Shown in pieces: positions 58,080 to 64,000 of a stretch of DNA of 64,000 nt. A program made the translations under genes and the position numbers. Origin of the DNA: Amycolatopsis sp. WAC 01376 (GTDB lineage Bacteria > Actinomycetota > Actinomycetes > Mycobacteriales > Pseudonocardiaceae); NCBI RefSeq assembly GCF_003947415.1, contig NZ_QHKL01000009.1, forward strand, positions 124,001-188,000, given 5' to 3'. The notes beneath the pieces were generated by a model. That model did not search any database. It saw only the letters and a program-made list of their open reading frames with translations, and had not been told where the DNA came from. Positions within the stretch are counted from its first letter, which is position 1. The number at the start of each line of letters is the position of its first letter.

Positions 58080-58119
58080 CCTCCCCCGTCACCGGTGGGG
58101 TTCGATTCCTTGGGGGAGG
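58080..58119 (+). promoter_or_regulatory. Hairpin burying the ribosome site of the TNT-domain gene
   Basis: CCTCCCCC (58080-58087) is perfectly complementary to GGGGGAGG (58112-58119), the Shine-Dalgarno of the GTG start at 58124, with two further G-U pairs outward. The 24-base loop contains the palindrome CACCGGTG. If transcribed from upstream, the stem would hide the ribosome site. The rest of the 182-base gap (57942-58079) shows no clear promoter. Confidence 0.6.
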
Positions 58120-58123
58120 TGCG

Positions 58124-58948
58124 GTGACCGATCCGAGCGAGGCCGGAACGGGCCCGATCCGGCTGCCCGTCCACTACGACGACGCCCCGACACCACCGCA
58201 CGGGGCGCGCGCTCCGTACGCGCCTTCGCCGTGGCCGCCCGCGATGGCGCCGTTGCGGGTGCCGTTCCCGCCCCGGCCCGTCGCCCCGCCGCCCATGGGG
58301 GCTTTGCGGACCGAACGGGAGAGCGTGATCGCGCTGTTCCTCGTGCACATGTTCCCCATCGGGCATCTGCCGGTCGCGATGGGGAAACCCGCGCGCCAGT
58401 TGCCGCTCCCCGAAGGCGGTTCCGGCCCGCAGGATCACCCCGAAGCGGACTTGCTGGACGATCTGGACGCGTTGTCACACGTCAGCAGCGGCTTCCGGCG
58501 ATCGCCGACGACTCCGGCCGTCGCGCCCCCGCCGGCGTTGACCAGGGGACACGACCCGTGGGGCGGAACGTCCCAAGAGGACTGGACGGCGCGCTTCGCC
58601 GGAGAAAACGGTTATCTGTGGCCGCCCGCCGAACTCTTTCCCGAGGGCGGCATCGACCCGGCGACGCCGACGATGCTCGAAGCAGGCACTCATCTCGACC
58701 GCTTCGGGGATCAGCACGGCCGGGTGTTCGCCGAGGACGGGACCCTGTTCCCGATGCGCTCGCTGCCGCCAGGCCAGGTCACCACGTACCGGCGTTACCG
58801 CGTCGTCCGGCCGCTGCCGGTCTGGCGATCGGTGACCGCCGAATGGTTCGGCCAGCCGGGCGGCGGGGTGCGCTTTCGCACGGTGCTGGGCGCCGATGAA
58901 CTCGTCACGCTGGGCTACCTGGCGGACGTCACGGGGGAGGTTCGGTGA
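58124..58948 (+). CDS. TNT-domain protein (tuberculosis necrotizing toxin-like NAD+ glycohydrolase fold)
   Basis: 274 residues from GTG 58124. A Pro-rich N-terminal half without signal peptide, a helical middle, and a C-terminal domain from about residue 185 with ELFPEGGI, THLDRFGDQHGRVFAEDGTLFPMRSLPPG, YRRYRVVRPLPVWRSVTAEWFGQPGGGVRFR. This pattern matches the TNT domain, which hydrolyses NAD+ in CpnT. The residue after QPGGG-x is Arg here where TNT proteins generally have Gln, which could mean reduced or changed activity. Its stop overlaps a 91-residue partner gene, suggesting a toxin-antitoxin or effector-immunity pair. Confidence 0.8.
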   Translation: MTDPSEAGTGPIRLPVHYDDAPTPPHGARAPYAPSPWPPAMAPLRVPFPPRPVAPPPMGALRTERESVIALFLVHMFPIGHLPVAMGKPARQLPLPEGGSGPQDHPEADLLDDLDALSHVSSGFRRSPTTPAVAPPPALTRGHDPWGGTSQEDWTARFAGENGYLWPPAELFPEGGIDPATPTMLEAGTHLDRFGDQHGRVFAEDGTLFPMRSLPPGQVTTYRRYRVVRPLPVWRSVTAEWFGQPGGGVRFRTVLGADELVTLGYLADVTGEVR

Positions 58949-59220
58949 ACACGGGGACGATCCTGCGGTGGCTGGCCGCGTTGGGTGTGCCTGCCGAGGT
59001 GGTCTCGGTCGGCGCGGAGACGGACAACGCCTGGTGCCTCATGCGCACCGAGGAAGAAGACGCCGAGCCCGCCTGGGAGGTCTTCTGGCGTGAGCAGGGC
59101 AACCGGTACGACTGGGCGCGTTTCACCAGCGAACAGGTCGCCTGCCACTACCTCTTCGGCCGCCTCGCCTGGTCTCAGGTCGCGCGCGGCGCCGTCGGCC
59201 TGCTGCCCGGGGCGCAGTGA
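58945..59220 (+). CDS. Small partner of the TNT-domain protein (candidate immunity factor)
   Basis: 91 residues from GTG 58945, overlapping the TNT gene stop (GTGA), so translation is coupled. Acidic and soluble: TILRWLAALGVPAEVVSVGAETDNAW, EEEDAEPAWEVFWREQGNRYDW, CHYLFGRLAWSQVARGAVGLLP. No family recognised; size, position and coupling are those of an immunity protein, but this is inference. It is much shorter than the mycobacterial immunity factor for TNT as I remember it. Confidence 0.65.
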   Translation: MNTGTILRWLAALGVPAEVVSVGAETDNAWCLMRTEEEDAEPAWEVFWREQGNRYDWARFTSEQVACHYLFGRLAWSQVARGAVGLLPGAQ

Positions 59221-59229
59221 CACGCGCGT

Positions 59230-60015
59230 TCAGCGCTTCAGGATCGCCAACACCTCGTCGTGGAGCAGGCCGTTCGTCGACAGCGCCGAGCCGTTGTCAT
59301 AGCGCGCTTCGCCGTCGAGGTCACTGAACCGGCCACCGGCTTCGGTGACCAGTACCTGGGCGGCAGCGACGTCCCACGGGTTCACGATGCATTCCGCGGT
59401 GACGTCGAGCGCGCCCTCGGCGACCAGGCAGTGGTGCCAGAAATCGCCGAAAGCGCGGGTTTCCCAGCACGCGTCGGCGAGGTCGAGGTACTTCTCGCGG
59501 GAGTGGTACTTCGACCACGAGTTCAGGTCCGTTGTGGACAGATACGCGTCTTCGAGCGACGCGACCTTCGACACCGAGATACGGCGCTCACCGGCGGAGT
59601 CGCTCATCCAGGCACCGTCGCCGGCTGCGGCCCACCAGCGGCGGCCGAGCAGCGGCGCGCTGATCATCCCCACCACGGGGGTGCCGTCTTCGACCAGCGC
59701 GATCAGCGTCGCCCAGACCGGGACGCCGCGCAGGAAGTTCTTGGTCCCGTCGATCGGGTCGAGCACCCAGGCGCGGCCGGTCGCCGCGGTGCCGCCGCGT
59801 TCCTCGCCGAGCACCGCGTCTTCCCGCCGGTCGGTGGCGAGGATCGCGCGGATGGCGTCTTCGACGGCGGTGTCGGCGTCGGTCACCGGCGTCCGGTCGG
59901 GTTTGCGCTCCACGGCCAGGTCGAGCGCGCGGAACCGGGCGGTGGTGATGGCGTCGGCGGCGTCGGCCAGCCGGGTGGCGAGTTCCAGATCATTCTCGTA
60001 GCCAGGCACGGTCAC
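59230..60015 (-). CDS. hisN: Inositol monophosphatase-family histidinol-phosphatase (HisN-like)
   Basis: 261-residue Mg2+-dependent phosphatase. Metal ligands: EERGG in LGEERGGTAATG, WVLDPIDGTKNFLRGVPVW, and WDVAAAQVLVTEAGG at the C-terminus. Actinobacterial family members dephosphorylate L-histidinol phosphate; the broader family includes inositol and fructose-1,6-bisphosphatases, so the name rests on overall resemblance. GTG start at 60015. No other his genes are nearby. Confidence 0.85.
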   Translation of the reverse strand: MTVPGYENDLELATRLADAADAITTARFRALDLAVERKPDRTPVTDADTAVEDAIRAILATDRREDAVLGEERGGTAATGRAWVLDPIDGTKNFLRGVPVWATLIALVEDGTPVVGMISAPLLGRRWWAAAGDGAWMSDSAGERRISVSKVASLEDAYLSTTDLNSWSKYHSREKYLDLADACWETRAFGDFWHHCLVAEGALDVTAECIVNPWDVAAAQVLVTEAGGRFSDLDGEARYDNGSALSTNGLLHDEVLAILKR

Positions 60016-60057
60016 GATGCTTTCACGCCCGGCAGTCGTAGAGTTGGCCAGGTGAGC

Positions 60058-60762
60058 ATGGTGCTACTCGCCGAGGACGACCCGGCCATCGCCGATCCGC
60101 TTTCCCGCGCACTCCAGCGGGAGGGGTATGACGTGCGTGTCGTCGGCGACGGTCCCGCCGCGCTCGATGCGACCGAGAGCGATCGGGTGGACCTGCTGGT
60201 CCTCGATCTCGGCCTGCCAGGAATGGACGGGCTCGAGGTGTGCCGCCGCTTGCGCGCCAGCGGCACCGAGGTGCCGGTGCTGATGCTCACCGCGCGCACC
60301 GACGAGGTCGATTTCGTGGTCGGGCTCGACGCCGGCGCGGACGACTACGTCGCCAAGCCGTTCCGGCTCGCCGAACTGCTGGCCCGTATCCGGGCGCTGC
60401 TCCGCCGCCGGGCCCCCGACGTGCTCGAAGCCGGGGGAGTGCGGATGGACCTCGGTGCCCGGATGGTCACCGTGGACCTGCACGAGGTGCAGCTGGCGAA
60501 CAAGGAGTTCGAGCTGCTCCGGGTGCTGATGAGCCGCGCCGGGCAGGTGGTCAGCCGCGACGAGATCCTCGCCGAGGTGTGGAACGACCTCGAATCGAAG
60601 ACCTCGAAGACCCTCGACATGCACATGTCGTGGCTCAGGCGGAAGCTCGCGATCGCGGCCGACGAAGCCGCCGGCCGAGCGGGCAAACCCGGCGGGAACG
60701 GCGACGGCGAACGGCGGATCGCCACGGTCCGCGGCGTCGGCTTCCGCTTCAACGCGGAATAG
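60058..60762 (+). CDS. OmpR/PhoB-type response regulator
   Basis: 234 residues from ATG 60058 (GTG 60052 is an alternative). Receiver with LLAEDDPAIADPLSRALQ, phospho-acceptor Asp in DLLVLDLGLPGMDGLEVC, Thr in MLTARTDE and Lys in YVAKPFRLAELLARI; winged helix with ANKEFELLRVLMSRAGQVVSRDEIL and the recognition helix SKTSKTLDMHMSWLRRKL. A Gly/Pro-rich insertion precedes the final beta strand. One base separates its stop from the kinase ATG. Confidence 0.93.
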   Translation: MVLLAEDDPAIADPLSRALQREGYDVRVVGDGPAALDATESDRVDLLVLDLGLPGMDGLEVCRRLRASGTEVPVLMLTARTDEVDFVVGLDAGADDYVAKPFRLAELLARIRALLRRRAPDVLEAGGVRMDLGARMVTVDLHEVQLANKEFELLRVLMSRAGQVVSRDEILAEVWNDLESKTSKTLDMHMSWLRRKLAIAADEAAGRAGKPGGNGDGERRIATVRGVGFRFNAE

Positions 60763-60763
60763 C

Positions 60764-62047
60764 ATGCGCCGTCGCATCCTGCTGGCGATCCTGCTCGCCG
60801 TCGCGGTCACCGCGGCGGTGCTGGGCATCCCGCTGGGGATCACCGCCTGGCAGCTGGTCGAGAACCTCAACCGCGAAAACCTCGCTTCGTCGGCCCGCGG
60901 GATCGCGGCGACACTGGACAACGAGATCGCCGTCGGCCAGCCGATCAACCTCGACCTGGTCCGGGTCGCCGTTCCGCAGGGCGGTTTGCTGACCGTCCGC
61001 GCGCAGGGGCAGATCGAGAAGCGGTACGGCTCCGACCCCGGCTCGGACGTGGTGTCCGAGCGGGCGCCGATCGCGTTGCACGGCGAGGTCGAGCTGGCCG
61101 TGCCCGCCGGGCCGATGCGCACCCGCCAGACGCAGGTGACGTTGCTCGTGCTGTTGCTGGTCGTGCTGTCGGTGGGCACCGGAACGGTGGTCGCGACGGT
61201 GACCGCGCGAAGGCTCGCGAAACCGCTGAGACACGTCGCGGATCGCGCGGTCAAACTCGGCGGCGGCGACTTCCGGCCGGATCCCAAGCGCTACGGCGTC
61301 GGCGAGCTCGACATGGTCGCCGAAGCGCTGGACGCGTCCGGTTCGGCGCTCGCGCAGCTCGTCCAGCGGGAACGCCAGCTCGTCGGCGATGTCTCCCACC
61401 AGCTGCGGAGCCGGTTGACCGCGTTGCAGCTGCGGCTCGAACCACTCACCGTCTACCCCGACCAGGACGTCGTCGACGAGGCGAAGGCCGCGCAGGAACA
61501 GGCGGACCGGCTCGCCGAGGCCCTCGACGAGCTGCTGGCCGCCGCGCGGGCGGCGCGGGAGGTCGGCGCGGAGCCGGTGAGCCTGCAGGAAGTGCTCCCT
61601 GAGGTCTCCGAAGAGTGGCGACAGCTGCTTCGCGCCGAAGGCAGGCATCTGCGGATCCGGGTCACCGACGGGCTGAGAGCGAGGGCGACACCGGGCCGTT
61701 TGCGGGAGGTCGTCGGCGTCCTGCTCGACAACGCGCTCCGGCACGGCGCGGGAACGGTCACGCTCGCCGCGCGGCGTGGCGACACCGAGGGCACCGTCGT
61801 CATCGAGGTCGCCGACACCGGCTCGGGCGTGCCCGACGAGCTGGCGCCGCACATCTTCGAACGCGGCTTCTCCGGCGGCGGCTCGACCGGCGTCGGGCTC
61901 GCGCTCGCCCGCGCGCTCATCGAAGCCGACGGCGGACGGCTGGAGCTGTCGAGCAAGCAACCCGCGGTGTTCAGTCTCTTCCTGAAGGTGCCCCGGCCGG
62001 GGGATGTGGCCGAAGTGCGCTGGCCCGCCGAGCGGGTCCCGCGCTAA
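60764..62047 (+). CDS. Sensor histidine kinase (HAMP, HisKA)
   Basis: 427 residues. N-terminal helix (LLAILLAVAVTAAVLGIPLGIT), an outside domain of about 90 residues, second helix (VTLLVLLLVVLSVGTGTVVATV), HAMP RRLAKPLRHVADRAVKLGGGDF, HisKA with phospho-His in QLVGDVSHQLRSRLTALQLRLEPL (about residue 212), and a compact ATPase with DNALRHG, ADTGSGV and GGSTGVGLALARAL. Pairs with the OmpR-type regulator; ligand unknown. The final Pro-rich tail extends past the ATPase. Confidence 0.93.
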   Translation: MRRRILLAILLAVAVTAAVLGIPLGITAWQLVENLNRENLASSARGIAATLDNEIAVGQPINLDLVRVAVPQGGLLTVRAQGQIEKRYGSDPGSDVVSERAPIALHGEVELAVPAGPMRTRQTQVTLLVLLLVVLSVGTGTVVATVTARRLAKPLRHVADRAVKLGGGDFRPDPKRYGVGELDMVAEALDASGSALAQLVQRERQLVGDVSHQLRSRLTALQLRLEPLTVYPDQDVVDEAKAAQEQADRLAEALDELLAAARAAREVGAEPVSLQEVLPEVSEEWRQLLRAEGRHLRIRVTDGLRARATPGRLREVVGVLLDNALRHGAGTVTLAARRGDTEGTVVIEVADTGSGVPDELAPHIFERGFSGGGSTGVGLALARALIEADGGRLELSSKQPAVFSLFLKVPRPGDVAEVRWPAERVPR

Positions 62048-62110
62048 GACCTCCCCAAGGATCTCCCGATCGGGCAATGCCGCGGAAGCGCGCCGACCTA
62101 CCGTCGGGGG

Positions 62111-62623
62111 GTGCGTGCGACGGCGTTCCGGTACCGCCCACCGGTGAGTCCGGTGGCCGCGGCGACCCTGGAGATCGGCAAGGTGGCGATCTCCGTGCGG
62201 TTGTCCTTCGACGGCGCGCTGTACGCGTGCCGCAAACCGCCCGGCGTGGTGGAACGGATGGAGGCCGAAGCGCTGGACCTGCTCTCGAAGGGGCTGTTCG
62301 TCAGCGGGATCGACACCCCGGTCGCGACCGTCACCGGAGCGGCGGGACACCGGTTCATCCAGGAGAGCGCGGTGTTCCAGCCGCCGGACAGCCGGCTCTA
62401 CCGGGGCATGTGCGGGGTCGGCGCCAGCCGGAACGGGCTGACGTTGACCGGGATAGTCGGCTATCGCCTCGAAGTCCGCGCGGGGTGGGCCAGCCGGGCG
62501 GGTGACTGCGGCCCGCCCGGAACGGCCGCCGAATGGGCCGAACTCTTCGGCGGGCAGCTGGCGTCCATCGGCGGGGTGGTCTTGCGGCGGTCGTCGCTGC
62601 TCAGTCTCGGTACTCCGCCGTGA
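62111..62623 (+). CDS. Unknown protein, converges on DUF4255 gene
   Basis: 170 residues starting at GTG 62111. No signal peptide or membrane helix. Visible pieces: LEIGKVAISVRLSFDGALYACRKPPG, LYRGMCGVGASRNGLTLTGIVGYRLEV and AEWAELFGGQLASIGG. I do not recognise the family. Its last 23 bases overlap the end of the minus-strand DUF4255 gene. A role linked to that locus is possible but unsupported. Confidence 0.55.
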   Translation: MRATAFRYRPPVSPVAAATLEIGKVAISVRLSFDGALYACRKPPGVVERMEAEALDLLSKGLFVSGIDTPVATVTGAAGHRFIQESAVFQPPDSRLYRGMCGVGASRNGLTLTGIVGYRLEVRAGWASRAGDCGPPGTAAEWAELFGGQLASIGGVVLRRSSLLSLGTPP

Positions 62624-63014
62624 CCGTGACGACGAAGGCCGCCCTGGCGGGCAGACCGAGGCTGACCCACAGCCCGGTCGGATCGGTCTCCCCGAGGGCC
62701 ATCCGCAACGGCTGCTCGCCGACCATGAGGAACTCGGTCCCGAGCAGCGCCCGCAGCGACCGGTCGAGCAGGGTGTGCTCGTCGCGGACCTTGTCCGCCC
62801 GCGCCGTGACCAAATAGGACAGTTCGCACCGCTTCGCCCGCACGGCGCCGGTTCCCTGGCCGGCGCCGTGCAGGGCGAAAAGGAACAGATCGACGCTCGA
62901 CACCCGCGTCTCGGTCTGCCAGGTGGGTTTCGGCGGATCCAGCCGGACCACCGTCCCCTCCGGCAGATGAGGCGCGATGAGCAGGCACAACGCCTCGTCG
63001 ACCTGGGTGATCAC
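62601..63014 (-). CDS. DUF4255 (Pvc16 N-terminal-like) protein
   Basis: 137 residues. ITQVDEALCLLIAPHLPEGTVVRLDPP, SSVDLFLFALHG and RCELSYLVTARADKVRDEHTLLDRSLRALLG follow the DUF4255 pattern; this domain belongs to Pvc16-type proteins that cap contractile injection systems and tailocin-like particles. Only this structural-type gene is inside the window; sheath, tube and baseplate genes would have to lie beyond base 64000. Just upstream is a LuxR-type regulator on the same strand, four bases away from its stop. Confidence 0.78.
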   Translation of the reverse strand: MITQVDEALCLLIAPHLPEGTVVRLDPPKPTWQTETRVSSVDLFLFALHGAGQGTGAVRAKRCELSYLVTARADKVRDEHTLLDRSLRALLGTEFLMVGEQPLRMALGETDPTGLWVSLGLPARAAFVVTVTAEYRD

Positions 63015-63018
63015 GGGG

Positions 63019-63651
63019 TCAGATCAATCCCTCACGCAGTGCGTAGGCCACCGCGTGCGAGCGGTTCCGGAGCTGGAACCGGTTGGTCACGTCGTGCAGG
63101 ATGCTCTTCACCGTGCGCTGCGAGTAGCAGAGCTGGTCGGCGATCTCCTGCGTCGAGAACCCCGACGCGACCAGTTTGAGCACCTCGGTCTCCCGGCTGC
63201 TCATGCCACCGAATTGCAGGCCGCGCGGCTGCAGGACCTGGCGTTGCAGCCGCGAGACCCGGTGCAGCAGCCTGCCGAGCAGGTCGGGCGGCAACGCGCC
63301 TTCCCCGGCCGCGGCCGCCTTGATCAGCCGGACCAGGACGTCGGCGCCCGCCTCGGAACGGCGGGCGACCGCGCAGACGCCGTGCTCGATGGCGCTGAGG
63401 ATCTCGTTGTCGTCGACTTCACCCGCGACGAGCACGATGCGGGTGAACCCCTGGTGATGCAGTGCGGACAGCAGTTGCGTCATCGCCTCGTCGAGGCGGT
63501 CGGTGACCAGGAGGGCCACCATCGTCGGGTCGGCGGTCTCCCCGTCCACCAGCCAGACATCGTCACGGGAGCGGAGCGTCATGCAGACGCCGTTGTGCAA
63601 AATCGGATCGGTGGCGCGGACGACCACGGGCGTCCGGTTCGGTTCGAACAT
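63019..63651 (-). CDS. LuxR-type regulator with degenerate receiver
   Basis: 210 residues from ATG 63651 (an earlier in-frame start 18 codons upstream is possible). C-terminal LuxR helix-turn-helix MSSRETEVLKLVASGFSTQEIADQLCYSQRTVKSILHDVTNRF. The N-terminal half has receiver-like spacing but no phospho-acceptor Asp (the strand reads PTMVALLVTDR), so it is unlikely to be phosphorylated in the usual way. It lies just upstream of the DUF4255 gene and probably controls that locus. Confidence 0.83.
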   Translation of the reverse strand: MFEPNRTPVVVRATDPILHNGVCMTLRSRDDVWLVDGETADPTMVALLVTDRLDEAMTQLLSALHHQGFTRIVLVAGEVDDNEILSAIEHGVCAVARRSEAGADVLVRLIKAAAAGEGALPPDLLGRLLHRVSRLQRQVLQPRGLQFGGMSSRETEVLKLVASGFSTQEIADQLCYSQRTVKSILHDVTNRFQLRNRSHAVAYALREGLI

Positions 63652-63781
63652 GTGATTCCCATTCCCCTCGAACGGTGCGAGGGTCCCACCCCTCACCCTG
63701 CTCACCCTGCCGGGTGAGGTGTCCCGGGCGCATGGGACTCCGGTCCCGACATTGCCCGAAAAGCCGCCCTTATTGGGGTTT

Positions 63782-64000
63782 TCAAATTCCCAGCCCGGCT
63801 TCGCGGGCGCGCACGATGGCTTCGGCGCGGTCGGCGACGTGGAGTTTGCTGAAGACGTTGGAAATATGGTTCCGCACGGTCTTCGGGCTGAGACACAGCG
63901 TGCTGGCGATGGCGGTGTTGCTGTGCCCGCCCGCGATGAGCGAAAGGACCTCTCGTTCGCGGACGGTCAGTTCCGGGAACACCGTGTCCGTACTCGGCTG
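63782..64000 (-). CDS. LuxR-type regulator, C-terminal DNA-binding part only (cut by window edge)
   Basis: The open frame runs off base 64000. The visible 72 residues are the helix-turn-helix domain: LTVREREVLSLIAGGHSNTAIASTLCLSPKTVRNHISNVFSKLHVADRAEAIVRAREAGLG, canonical for NarL/LuxR. An internal GTG (63982) could be misread as a start, but the frame is open to the edge and family proteins continue into a receiver. A second regulator in tandem with 63019-63651, 130 bases apart. Confidence 0.85.
   Translation of the reverse strand, partial: QPSTDTVFPELTVREREVLSLIAGGHSNTAIASTLCLSPKTVRNHISNVFSKLHVADRAEAIVRAREAGLGI

Noticed and set aside
58091..58112. tRNA-like GGTTCGATTCC sequence
   Set aside because: No acceptor stem, D-arm or anticodon arm surrounds it; it is the loop of the hairpin before the TNT-domain gene.

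Overview
High-GC actinobacterial chromosome with frequent GTG starts, AGGAGG-type ribosome sites, an F420/DDN-type reductase, XRE/DUF397 and DUF1707 proteins, a class F sortase and a split acyl-CoA carboxylase with an epsilon subunit. These fit Pseudonocardiales, most likely Amycolatopsis (inference; no 16S or marker search was possible). Gene order follows, from memory of the family, the mycobacterial pmmB-deoD-amiA-lpdA-glpD ... accA3-maf-accE-accD5-birA-PH-protein block, here spread out by inserted genes.

Layout. 1-5400: 5'-part of a phosphohexomutase gene, an MGT-type glycosyltransferase, and a three-gene operon (membrane protein, ABA4-like protein, purine nucleoside phosphorylase) divergent from a MerR regulator across a clear dyad. 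5400-8200: methyltransferase and membrane Ser/Thr kinase. 8300-13400: mutA-mutB-meaB, the methylmalonyl-CoA mutase operon. 13400-20500: amidohydrolase, DUF559 protein, cyclotransferase, LpdA-like flavoprotein, and a class F sortase between two secreted proteins with matching C-terminal tails. 20500-24800: glpF-glpK divergent from glpD. 24800-33200: aldehyde dehydrogenase, acetyltransferase, two DUF1707 proteins, carboxylase alpha chain, small unknowns, SDF symporter, Maf. 33200-37500: GH3 glucosidase and a PadR/MFS export pair. 37500-43000: DUF397/XRE module, accD-accE, NarL-type two-component system. 43000-53600: small regulator/enzyme pairs (MarR/FMN reductase, AraC/NQO-type reductase, ArsR/SRPBCC, MerR/thioredoxin), a prolyl oligopeptidase, a LysE exporter, an F420-type reductase and a hydrolase. 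53600-60000: NlpC/P60 protein, birA, PH protein, HMG-CoA lyase, a TNT-domain protein with an overlapping small partner, HisN. 60000-64000: OmpR two-component system, then a DUF4255 (Pvc16-like) gene with two LuxR-type regulators running off the right edge, which may mark the border of a contractile injection locus.

Metabolic theme: the carboxylase alpha, beta and epsilon chains plus biotin ligase make methylmalonyl-CoA from propionyl-CoA; MutAB with its chaperone MeaB converts it to succinyl-CoA; HMG-CoA lyase adds leucine catabolism; glpFKD feeds glycerol into the same central pool.

Most unusual: intergenic arrays of 21-bp modules in two related families, including two 150-bp elements of identical architecture (three direct units, a centre, three inverted units), always at gene 3' ends and sometimes supplying the stop codon. 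Also notable are a perfect hairpin that buries the ribosome site of the TNT-domain gene, two regulator genes whose promoters predict leaderless mRNAs, and several long regulatory dyads. No tRNA, rRNA, CRISPR or insertion sequence was seen, and no gap between genes exceeds about 300 bases.
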